Shown: in pieces, positions 39,332 to 45,844 of the stretch
How the letters are laid out: every line of letters starts with the position of its first letter
How positions within the stretch are numbered: position 1 is the stretch's first letter
Source of the DNA: Magnetococcales bacterium
Lineage (GTDB): Bacteria > Pseudomonadota > Magnetococcia > Magnetococcales > JADFZT01
Assembly (NCBI GenBank): GCA_015232395.1
Contig: JADFZT010000037.1
Coordinates: forward strand, 1-45,844
Direction: 5' to 3'
Length of the DNA stretch: 45,844 bases
Made by a program: the position numbers and the translations under genes
The notes under the pieces: model-generated
Seen by the model: the letters and a program-made list of their open reading frames with translations, nothing else
Database searches by the model: none
Told to the model about the DNA's origin: nothing

Positions 39332-39949
39332 TCATCGTTTCTTTATATTGATTCCAAGCGCAATCGCTTTTTCGCCAACCAAAGCCTTCAGCAGCCCTGC
39401 TGGGACAGGTTTCTGGAAAACCGGAATATCCTCTGGCAGACCCCCTCGACGGGTGATCTCCTCAGGGTCAAGCAGCGTTACCACAACGAACCGCGTTCTG
39501 GTGAGTTCCGGCTTCTCCCGCAGGACCCGCACCATTTCGATGCCATCCACATTGGGCATCACCAGATCGGTGATGATGATGTCGGGCGCTTTCTTGCCAA
39601 CCTGGATCAAGGCATCGAATCCGTTGGCGGCGGTCATCAGATCAAGTGGGAAAGACCACGCTTGAATCATAGACTTGTAGACCGTCATCATGGCCAAATC
39701 GTCTTCGACCACTAGAATGGAAACGGCTTGCGCCCCAGAGGCTTTTTGAATCTTCTCCTGGCGCTGCCGAATGATTTCATTGACGGCGCTCTTGGGAATG
39801 CGTCGGTGCCCACCGGGGGTTTTCCATGATGGCAAGTTTTTCAATTCCACCCAGTTATGAATGGTGCGCTGGGAAACGCCGAGACGGCGACCAGCTTCCG
39901 TCGTGGTCAGGGATGCTTCCTGGCTGAGTGGTGGGTTTTCCTGGTCCAA
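39332..39949 (-). CDS. HTH (MerR/excisionase-type) - receiver fusion regulator
   Basis: A 205-residue regulator with the DNA-binding part first. Residues about 14-60 form an excisionase/MerR-type winged HTH: TTTEAGRRLGVSQRTIHNWV and WKTPGGHRRIPKSAV. Residues about 75-190 are a receiver with ILVVEDDLAMM, phosphoacceptor Asp128 in IIITDLVMPNVDG, and Lys in PVFQKPVPAG. Having the HTH before the receiver is the reverse of usual response regulators. The start is a TTG preceded by GAGG nine bases upstream; no ATG is available. It is the first gene of the signalling operon, 58 bases before the binding protein. It is the probable output of the two hybrid kinases and may bind the palindromic region upstream of its own gene. 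Confidence 0.85.
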   Translation of the reverse strand: MDQENPPLSQEASLTTTEAGRRLGVSQRTIHNWVELKNLPSWKTPGGHRRIPKSAVNEIIRQRQEKIQKASGAQAVSILVVEDDLAMMTVYKSMIQAWSFPLDLMTAANGFDALIQVGKKAPDIIITDLVMPNVDGIEMVRVLREKPELTRTRFVVVTLLDPEEITRRGGLPEDIPVFQKPVPAGLLKALVGEKAIALGINIKKR

Positions 39950-39986
39950 GGTGCTAACCTCGTTTGGTCAGATTGAAACTGGAAAA

Positions 39987-40020
39987 ATATTTTCGCAATT
40001 ATTGCAAATCACGCAAATAT
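39987..40020. promoter_or_regulatory. Palindromic AT-rich site upstream of the HTH-receiver gene
   Basis: A symmetric sequence, GCAATTATTGC (39995-40005), lies inside a wider inverted repeat with arms ATATTT (about 39988) and AAATAT (about 40015). It is about 40-70 bases upstream of the TTG start of the HTH-receiver gene. This is a plausible operator for autoregulation. Confidence 0.35.
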
Positions 40021-40285
40021 GGAAAATTAGAGTGACATACTTCTATAAGAGTTCAAGTAACATGAGAAGATTTTTTTTGGATGGAATCTGGCCGTGGAAA
40101 AGTTAGAGATCTGCCTGGGCTGCGCCAAATTTCATGAGCTAGACTTCATTATAATTTTCAATGAAATAGACTCCGAGTTGCGAGAGGCTGTCGCAATTTG
40201 GTTCAGAGCTTCGTTTTTGAAAGAGAGATCGCTATCAGAGCGACTTGATTTGCTTCAAGCCACTCAAAAAGGCCAGTTCAGCCCT
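40021..40285. other. Intergenic, no convincing gene
   Basis: About 265 bases between the regulatory palindrome and the IS1182-like remnant. An open frame from 40094 lacks a ribosome-binding site and similarity. The composition is AT-rich on the left and mixed on the right. I see no supported feature beyond possible insertion-sequence debris. Confidence 0.3.
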
Positions 40286-40480
40286 TTAATGGACTGTTTT
40301 CTCCTTCTTTTCCCTCTTCAAAACGGATTTCGAGTGCAACTTTCGTAAATTGTGGACCAAAGCATCCAGCTTCCATTCCCCGTCGCATAATTTCAGACCA
40401 CGCATGGAAAACTGTCGGGCGGCTTGTCGATCCTTGATCTGACCAAAAACCGGTTCCGGAGCCTGGCCACGTATAGCAAT
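40286..40480 (-). pseudogene. IS1182-type transposase, C-terminal remnant
   Basis: The minus strand carries 64 codons closed by a TAA at 40286-40288. The peptide includes QAPEPVFGQIKDRQAARQFS, then MRGLKLCDGEWKLDALVHNL and RKLH. This matches the conserved tail of IS1182/DDE_Tnp_1_6 transposases, in which a catalytic Glu lies in the EPVFGQIK segment. A stop codon at 40481-40483 cuts it off upstream, and the preceding catalytic aspartates are missing. It is debris from an element that once lay on the minus strand. Confidence 0.65.
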
Positions 40481-40523
40481 TCAAATCAAGAATTTGGACA
40501 TATGCCGTTGCTCTTTTGCTGAC

Positions 40524-40543
40524 ATTCCCGCGGATGCGGGAAT
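40524..40543. repeat. REP-like palindrome
   Basis: ATTCCCGC and GCGGGAAT, with a 4-base GGAT loop, form a perfect 8-bp stem preceded by GAC and followed by CCAGG. This is the form of a widely dispersed extragenic palindrome in many proteobacteria. It lies between two transposase remnants. Confidence 0.55.
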
Positions 40544-40645
40544 CCAGGGTGCCTGGCACGAACCTTTCCAAATCGTAACTATTCAGCTTCGTTAGACTGC
40601 ATGAAGGAGGGCCGCTGACCTTCAAACAGCAATTGCAGGGCTGTC

Positions 40646-41200
40646 GTGGTTCTGAGCCAGCCGGAGTTATTGTTCACATTTGATGAAGCGCGTTTCGGTT
40701 TGAAATCGTGGTACCGGCGGCGCTGGGCGCCCACAGGGGTGCGGGCTCCATGGCCGACCGATGACCGCTACCAATGGTTGTGGTTGTATGCTGCGGTCGA
40801 ACCAGCCTCCGGCAATTGCTTTTTTCTGACACTGCCCTATGTGAACAGCGCCTGCATGAATGTCTTCATGAAGGAGATGGCAAATGCTTTCTCAGACAGA
40901 GAGATCCTCCTTGTGATGGACAATGCCCCCAGCCACACCAGCGGGGCTCTCCAGTGGCCAAAAAATATCGCCGGACTTCATTTGCCCCCCTACAGTCCGG
41001 AATTGAATCCAGCGGAGAGGCTGTTTCAAGAATTGAGAGAGCCACTGGCCAATGAGGTTTTCGAAGACGTGGATCACCTGGAATCCAGGTTGACCGATAC
41101 ATTGAGACCCTATTGGGAGACCCCCAAATTGATTACCGATATAGCTGGTTACCCGTGGTTGCTCAATGCTGTTGAGCTTTGCTCACATCAGGACATTTAG
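40646..41200 (+). pseudogene. IS630-family transposase lacking its N-terminal half
   Basis: The 184-codon frame covers the DDE nuclease domain of an IS630-type transposase. All three carboxylates are visible: Asp in LFTFDEARFG, Asp in LLVMDNAPSHTSG, and Glu in YSPELNPAERLFQELR. The helix-turn-helix region, normally about 120 residues, is not found upstream in any frame, and the start is a weak GTG. It could be the second frame of a two-frame element, but no first frame is recognised, so I call it a pseudogene. It differs from the IS630 remnant near mgtE (NPAERLFQ versus NPMEHIWD), so it is a separate element. Confidence 0.7.
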
Positions 41201-41829
41201 GGATGGATTCCGTATAAGAATCGACCATATATTTCTAAACTTTCAACTGGTTCCGCGAATCACCAAACAGCCTCTTAATTCGTTGACCGAAAAGAGTGGC
41301 TGCTCGTACCATTGATTGGTCCTCTTTGTGAACGTGAACAGAATGTGGTTTTCGGCAACCTCGTGCTATCCGTTGCAATGGGACGACGCATCCCCAGGAA
41401 CTGGTTGAATCCATGGGAATATGACCGAGAAATTTATTAGAAATGCAATGAAATAGAGAGACTGTTCTGACGATTGAAAAAGGGTTTTGAAGAATCTTCT
41501 CATGCTTTGACAAATTCAACGTGGTTTACTCTTTGCTTCATCCACTTCACTCTGGTCTTCAATGCACTGAATAGTGTTAACATGCCCTGGAAAGCAATTT
41601 TGATGCTGTATGTCTTTGGCCATTCAGTTCGTTTCTCTCACATTTGAAGGAGGCACCATCGTTGGAAAACGCACGGATCCATCCGAATCCAAGGGTAGGG
41701 CAGCCGTCATTATGGAGCGCGGCAGTCGATTTTTCGTAGACCAGCCATGGGGGGCAAAGGATGCTCTCTGCCCTATCTTTCAAATGTGTTTAACTGTCGA
41801 TTCAGCCTAGCTATTCTGGAGAGCATGAT
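41201..41829. other. Non-coding stretch before the acyl carrier gene
   Basis: About 630 bases between the IS630 fragment and the acyl carrier protein. Short open frames on both strands (for example 41577-41783 minus and 41610-41810 plus) overlap each other and have no similarity I recognise. I see no RNA gene. The promoter for the acyl carrier/radical SAM/MBOAT series should lie in the right-hand part. Confidence 0.35.
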
Positions 41830-42075
41830 ATGTCGAGTGAAGCCATTTTGCAGAAATTGACCCCCATTTTTCAGGAGGTTTTCGATGATGAGCAGTTGGT
41901 CGTAACTGAAACCTTGAGCGCCAACGATATTCCTCTATGGGATAGCTTGAGTTACGTACAACTGCTGGTCTCCATCGAACAGGGGTTTCAGATTCGTTTC
42001 AGCGCTTCGGAGGTGGGGGAGTTGAAGGATGTGTCGGATCTGATTGGAGCGATTGCTGCCAAGCAGGCCGAGTAG
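41830..42075 (+). CDS. Acyl carrier protein (specialised)
   Basis: An 81-residue four-helix carrier protein. The attachment site for 4'-phosphopantetheine is Ser39 in PLWDSLSYVQLLVSIE, matching the D-S-L motif. It is acidic, as usual. Compared with the housekeeping AcpP (about 78 residues with GADSLDTVELV), the motif is of the WDSL type seen in carriers dedicated to secondary metabolism or cell-surface modification such as DltC-like systems. GGAG lies eight bases before the ATG. It is the first gene of a three-gene series with a radical SAM enzyme (56 bases downstream) and an MBOAT acyltransferase. Fatty-acid genes are absent, so this is not the main fatty-acid carrier. Confidence 0.9.
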   Translation: MSSEAILQKLTPIFQEVFDDEQLVVTETLSANDIPLWDSLSYVQLLVSIEQGFQIRFSASEVGELKDVSDLIGAIAAKQAE

Positions 42076-42131
42076 GGCTGCCCGCAGGGGGCGTGCCCTG
42101 ATCTTGGAGCTTAATTGAAGGAAGTTCTTCC

Positions 42132-43787
42132 ATGGACGTTTTGATCATTGGTGGCCATTTCGCATTGGGCCAGAAGGATGTAATGCGCCATAAGGATGAC
42201 TTTCGTCTCACCCTGGATGGCGTGCCCATGACTCTGCCCAACCTTGAGAGTTACTTTGCACACAATCGGGTGTTACCCCCCAATCTTCTGGAAAAAATGC
42301 GCCACAAGGAGCAGCGTCGCCCCTATCAACAAATCTACTGGTCGGGGCTGCATCTCTACGATTTTTTGAACCGCTTCGACCTCGATGTCGCTCTGCTCAA
42401 CTGTCATTATCCGGGGGATCGGCAAAGTTTGGCGTTGTTTAGGGAAAACCCGAAGTGTGTGGTGATTTCCACCACCTTTTTGGGGATGGAGAGCGTACGC
42501 ACCCTGGTGGCGGATGTTCGCAACCATCTGCCCGATTCTTGGATTGTGGTGGGGGGGAATCACACCCACCACTCTTACCAGGTGTGGCAACGGCGAGAGG
42601 ATCCTCTCTACCAGCAACCTGGGGTGAAAAATGTCTATTTCTTTACCTCGGACAATCCCATCACCGAAATTGATGCCTACATCTACGATCAGCATGGCGA
42701 GCTGACCCTGCTGGAAATGATCCAACAGTTAAAAAAAGGGAAGCGTCCCCGGGATCTTCCCAACTCAGTAATACGATTAAAAGCGGGGGGGTCGGAGCTA
42801 TTCCAATTCAATAAAAAAGTACCGGAAGAGTACAATATCGATGCGTTCCGTATCGCCTGGGATAAAATTCCCTGGAACTATATGGCAACAGTGGTCCCTT
42901 TTCAGACCACCTATGGCTGTCCGTTCAAGTGTGGTTTTTGTAATTTTTCCCTGACCAAGGTGCATAAAAAGTCGATGGATGGTCTGTTTGAGGAGTTGCG
43001 TAGCATAACCCATCACTCTTTTGTGGAGCGGGTTTGGTTTACCGACGACAATTTTTTTCTCACAGAAAGAATGGTCATCGATTTTTGTGAACGCTATATC
43101 CAGGAGGATTTTCCCTTCTCCTGGGCCAGCTTCATCCGGGCAAGCTCCATCACCCCCCGCACCGCTGAACTTCTAAAGCGGGCCAAATGCGACATGTTGG
43201 TGCTGGGTTTTGAGTCCGGCAGCCAAACCATGCTGGACAATATGTTCAAAAAGGACACCGTCAGTCACTACCATGAGGCCACCTCCTACTTGATCAGGGC
43301 GGGCATCCATATCGAAATGGCCTTTGTGGTGGGTTATCCGGGGGAGACGGCGGCAACGGTCGGAGAGTCCATCGATTTTGTTAACAGTCTGCCAGTCAAT
43401 CCGGAACAGACTCGTTATCTCTACCTTTTCAAGTTTAATCTGGTGCCCATGTCGCCGGTTTTCGCCCAAGAGGAGCGGGACAAGTGGCAGTTGAAGGGGC
43501 ATTGGGAAAACTGGAGCCATCTCACCATGAACTCCGATCAGGCCAACGAGCAGTTGCAACGTTTTGCCATGGAATCCAATAACACGGTGTTCAACTATCT
43601 GGATCCGGGCAACGGTCTCTGGAAAGGGTTGAGTCTTGGGGAGCGAGGGCTGTTTCAACGACAGCGGGACGATGTCTCCCGTGCCCAACTCCGTTTTGGC
43701 GAAGAGGCACCCGCCACCCGGGAGGCTTGGGACCAACTGGAGAAGGTGGTGGCACAAATTACCCGCAAAGTAGCGAGTGGCCCATGA
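42132..43787 (+). CDS. Radical SAM enzyme (B12-binding-domain type architecture)
   Basis: A 551-residue radical S-adenosylmethionine protein. The iron-sulphur cluster motif CxxxCxxC is at Cys263, Cys267 and Cys270 in TTYGCPFKCGFCNF. Downstream TIM-barrel features include VWFTDDNFFLT and LVLGFESGSQTML, and later AFVVGYPGET. The N-terminal 200 residues are built like a cobalamin-binding Rossmann domain, with LDVALLNCHYPG and VVISTTFLGMESV. The base-off cobalamin motif DxHxxG is not visible, so B12 binding is doubtful. Possible reactions are methylation or radical rearrangement of a carrier-bound chain. GAAGGAAG precedes the ATG. It follows the acyl carrier gene, so an acyl-ACP substrate is a reasonable guess. 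Confidence 0.88.
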   Translation: MDVLIIGGHFALGQKDVMRHKDDFRLTLDGVPMTLPNLESYFAHNRVLPPNLLEKMRHKEQRRPYQQIYWSGLHLYDFLNRFDLDVALLNCHYPGDRQSLALFRENPKCVVISTTFLGMESVRTLVADVRNHLPDSWIVVGGNHTHHSYQVWQRREDPLYQQPGVKNVYFFTSDNPITEIDAYIYDQHGELTLLEMIQQLKKGKRPRDLPNSVIRLKAGGSELFQFNKKVPEEYNIDAFRIAWDKIPWNYMATVVPFQTTYGCPFKCGFCNFSLTKVHKKSMDGLFEELRSITHHSFVERVWFTDDNFFLTERMVIDFCERYIQEDFPFSWASFIRASSITPRTAELLKRAKCDMLVLGFESGSQTMLDNMFKKDTVSHYHEATSYLIRAGIHIEMAFVVGYPGETAATVGESIDFVNSLPVNPEQTRYLYLFKFNLVPMSPVFAQEERDKWQLKGHWENWSHLTMNSDQANEQLQRFAMESNNTVFNYLDPGNGLWKGLSLGERGLFQRQRDDVSRAQLRFGEEAPATREAWDQLEKVVAQITRKVASGP

Positions 43788-43933
43788 TGGGAGTGAAAAA
43801 TTATTATCCTGAGGGGGGGGCGGTATTTATTTTGGCAGGGGTGGCTGGGAGCAATTTTTTTCTGGACTCCCAGCATGTTTGGCGTATGGAGAGCCTGTGT
43901 TATGAGACCATTGCCGAGCCAGGTTTGATGTAG
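43784..43933 (+). CDS. Possible 49-residue small protein
   Basis: The ATG at 43784 overlaps the radical SAM stop codon in an ATGA arrangement, which often marks translational coupling. The frame encodes 49 residues with a short hydrophobic centre (AVFILAGVAGSNFFL). It contains a run of eight G bases and shows no similarity I recognise. It may be a real small membrane-associated peptide or just read-through into the gap before the MBOAT gene. Confidence 0.25.
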   Translation: MMGVKNYYPEGGAVFILAGVAGSNFFLDSQHVWRMESLCYETIAEPGLM

Positions 43934-44013
43934 TCCTGATGATCGCCTTTCTTTTGGAAGGTTAATGATTTCAATGAGATTATTATACATCAATAACTAA
44001 CGGAAACATAGTC

Positions 44014-45603
44014 ATGCTTTTCAACTCCTTTGGTTTCATTTTCCTTTTTTTGCCCCTCACCCTGACCGGTTATTATGTGATCTATAACCGTTTGGGAACC
44101 CGACCCGCTTTCGGTTGGCTGGTGGCCGCCTCTCTGATTTTTTACGGTTATTGGAATCCACTGTTTGTGCTGTTGCTGCTCTTTTCCATCGGTTTCAACT
44201 ATGGCGTTGAACAACGCATTATCGGCGCAATAAGCCACCAATTACGCTATCGCTGGTACGTTTTCGGGATTTTGACCAATCTGACCGTTTTGGGGTATTT
44301 CAAGTATGCTAATTTTTTTCTGGATAACCTCAACAGCCTGATTGGCTCCCAGTTTCACTTGGCAGGTATTGTTCTACCCCTGGGCATCTCTTTTTTTACT
44401 TTTCAACAGATCACCCTGCTGGTGGATGCCTTTGTGGAGCGCAAGAAGAGCCATTATGGTCTGTTGTCCCATTCACTGTTTATCTGTTTTTTCCCCCAAT
44501 TGATTGCCGGCCCCATTGTCCACCACAAGGAGATGATGCCACAGTTTGACAAAAATCCTTCGGACCAGTTGTGGTTCAATTTGGCAGTGGGCGTGTCCCT
44601 TTTTAGCATAGGCCTTGCCAAAAAGGTTTTGATTGCCGATACCATGGGGCTCTCTGCCAGTAACCTGTTTGACAATACGAGTTTTGCTCTCCACGAGCCC
44701 CATTTATTGGAGGCTTGGGGGGGGGTGTTGAGTTTTGGTTTTCAGGTCTATTTTGATTTTTCCGGTTATTCGGACATGGCGTTGGGTTTGGCTTTCATGT
44801 TTGGCATTCGCCTGCCTATCAATTTTGCTTCGCCGTTTAAGGCGGGCTCTATGATCGAATTTTGGAGCCGTTGGCACATCTCTCTATCCCGGCTGATCCT
44901 GGATTATGTCTATACGCCGTTGGCTTTGCGTTTTATGCGTTTTTCTGTCCAGTTGGGGGGTGGGCGATTCAAACGTTATCTGATTGCCATCACGCTTCCC
45001 TCCTTGTTGACTTTTCTGTTGGATGGCTTTTGGCATGGCGCGGGTTGGAACTTTATCCTGTTTGGCTTTCTGCACGGGGTAGCCCTGATTTTCAACCAGG
45101 CTTGGCGTCAGAGTCGCCGTTCCATCCCTTATTGGATGGGTTGGATCCTCACCTTTATGGTGGTTACTTTCGCTTGGGTGCCATTTCGCACCGCTGATTT
45201 TTCAGCCATGGGAGAGATTTATCAGGGGTTGTTGGGTTTGAACGGAATGACCTTCCCCCACACACTGGTGGTTTGGGTGGAGCCTGTTTGGCCCGATCTT
45301 GGCGTTTGGATGGGACGGCACTCCTGGGCGGATATGAGTGGGGAGCATCTGATACACCTTTTGGTGTTTTGCCCGCTGTTGCTTTTGGGGGTGCTGTTTT
45401 TGCCCAACAGCAATCAGTGGCTGGGGCCCTACAATCCGGGTTTGTCCTCCAAAGGTTATCCGGCAACAGTGGTTCCGAGGCAGGCGGTGCATGATTGGCA
45501 TTGGCGACCCCATCCGGCTTTGGCCCTGGGGATGGCGGCGCTGTTTGTCTGGAGCGTGTTGAGCCTTAACCGGGTTACGGAATTTATCTATTTCCAGTTT
45601 TAA
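44014..45603 (+). CDS. MBOAT-family O-acyltransferase (AlgI/DltB-like)
   Basis: A 529-residue integral membrane acyltransferase with about a dozen hydrophobic segments. Family hallmarks are ICFFPQLIAGPIVHHKEMMP, GFQVYFDFSGYSDMALGLAFM, EFWSRWHISLSRLILDYVYTPL given here by its core FWSRWHISLS, and the catalytic His341 in LLDGFWHGAGWNF. AlgI and DltB pass acyl groups across the membrane to polysaccharides or teichoic acids; DltB takes its acyl group from a carrier protein. An acyl carrier protein two genes upstream suggests a similar carrier-fed reaction. A partner of the DltD/AlgJ/SGNH type is expected downstream, beyond the window. The hydrophilic loop around residues 410-480 is long. GGAAA precedes the ATG. 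Confidence 0.92.
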   Translation: MLFNSFGFIFLFLPLTLTGYYVIYNRLGTRPAFGWLVAASLIFYGYWNPLFVLLLLFSIGFNYGVEQRIIGAISHQLRYRWYVFGILTNLTVLGYFKYANFFLDNLNSLIGSQFHLAGIVLPLGISFFTFQQITLLVDAFVERKKSHYGLLSHSLFICFFPQLIAGPIVHHKEMMPQFDKNPSDQLWFNLAVGVSLFSIGLAKKVLIADTMGLSASNLFDNTSFALHEPHLLEAWGGVLSFGFQVYFDFSGYSDMALGLAFMFGIRLPINFASPFKAGSMIEFWSRWHISLSRLILDYVYTPLALRFMRFSVQLGGGRFKRYLIAITLPSLLTFLLDGFWHGAGWNFILFGFLHGVALIFNQAWRQSRRSIPYWMGWILTFMVVTFAWVPFRTADFSAMGEIYQGLLGLNGMTFPHTLVVWVEPVWPDLGVWMGRHSWADMSGEHLIHLLVFCPLLLLGVLFLPNSNQWLGPYNPGLSSKGYPATVVPRQAVHDWHWRPHPALALGMAALFVWSVLSLNRVTEFIYFQF

Positions 45604-45667
45604 CTCAGGCTGGTGTTTCCTGAAAACTGGTTTATGCACGATCGACTACAGAGAGCGCAGAATATTT

Positions 45668-45769
45668 ATGTTTCGGAAAAACAAAGCTGGAGATTAGCCA
45701 TCCTAATTGGAAATCAAATTTAATGTTTCGGAAAAACAAAGTTGGAGATTAGCCATCCTAATTGGAGAT
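45668..45769 (+). repeat. Tandem direct repeat, two 47-bp copies
   Basis: The block starting ATGTTTCGGAAAAACAAAG occurs at 45668-45714 and again at 45723-45769, 55 bp apart, with two base differences. Each copy reads ATG TTT CGG AAA AAC AAA and ends in TAG after four further codons. This may be a duplicated regulatory site, the end of a mobile element, or the start of a longer array beyond the window edge. The rest of 45604-45844 shows no gene. Confidence 0.7.
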
Positions 45770-45844
45770 TCATTTGTCTGATGGCTTGTTTTTTTGGACT
45801 GAGGGTCGATTGTGATCCGGATTTCAGGATCATTTCCTGCGATC

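Overview
The window looks like chromosomal DNA of a Gram-negative bacterium, most likely a member of the Pseudomonadota. It encodes an RpoH-type heat-shock sigma factor beside HtpX, a CorA/ZntB-type transporter, an MscK/MscM-like channel, an HdfR-like LysR regulator, a Kef-type antiporter, an outer-membrane-type lipoprotein and a Tat-exported binding protein. Multi-domain hybrid histidine kinases are frequent. No ribosomal or other strong taxonomic marker is present. A deep-branching proteobacterium such as Magnetococcia is only a guess.

Layout. (1) 1-3.7 kb: an IS66-type remnant, then a minus-strand run htpX > rpoH > MFS transporter. (2) 4.2-11.0 kb: a plus-strand run of a cyclic-nucleotide-binding-domain/receiver protein, a hybrid histidine kinase, a large MscS-family channel and a ZntB-like transporter. 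(3) 11.0-12.0 kb: mostly non-coding, with a scrap of transposase. (4) 12.0-21.4 kb: a divergent LysR gene, then a long co-directional plus-strand series. It runs: small secreted protein, Lys/Ala-repeat protein, N-formylglutamate amidohydrolase-like protein, 59-residue Cys-rich protein, lone receiver, cytidylate-kinase-like protein, QEGLA/DUF1704 metallopeptidase, glutathione-synthetase-like ATP-grasp ligase, DUF2062 membrane protein and MgtE. (5) 21.4-22.6 kb: fused fragments of at least two, probably three, insertion sequences. (6) 22.8-27.7 kb: a DUF2189 membrane protein, a repeat-rich lipoprotein with a peptidoglycan-binding C terminus, the 3' end of a degraded group II intron, and a Kef-type antiporter. 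(7) 27.8-32.8 kb: a minus-strand cassette (TAXI-domain protein > DUF2491 > PspA/IM30 > Spo0M-like) bracketed by two 47-bp direct repeats that match at 44 positions. (8) 33.0-39.9 kb: a minus-strand signalling operon (HTH-receiver > Tat-exported binding protein > two large hybrid kinases). (9) 40.3-41.2 kb: remnants of IS1182-like and IS630 elements. (10) 41.8-45.6 kb: acyl carrier protein, radical SAM enzyme and MBOAT acyltransferase. A tandem repeat lies at the right edge.

Three gene groups deserve most attention. In the 14.0-19.3 kb cluster an ATP-grasp ligase sits directly behind a metallopeptidase of the family that includes eukaryotic tubulin detyrosinases, together with an amidohydrolase and small candidate substrates. 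This suggests an add-and-remove amino-acid or peptide tagging cycle. The 28-32.6 kb cassette pairs ESCRT-III-like PspA with an arrestin-like Spo0M protein and DUF2491, which suggests an envelope-stress module; it also contains a permease-less TAXI receptor fused to a basic repeat tail. The 41.8-45.6 kb cluster links an acyl carrier protein, a radical SAM enzyme and an MBOAT, which suggests carrier-bound acyl modification followed by transfer across the membrane. These functions are inferences from domain content and gene order; the gene calls rest on visible motifs.
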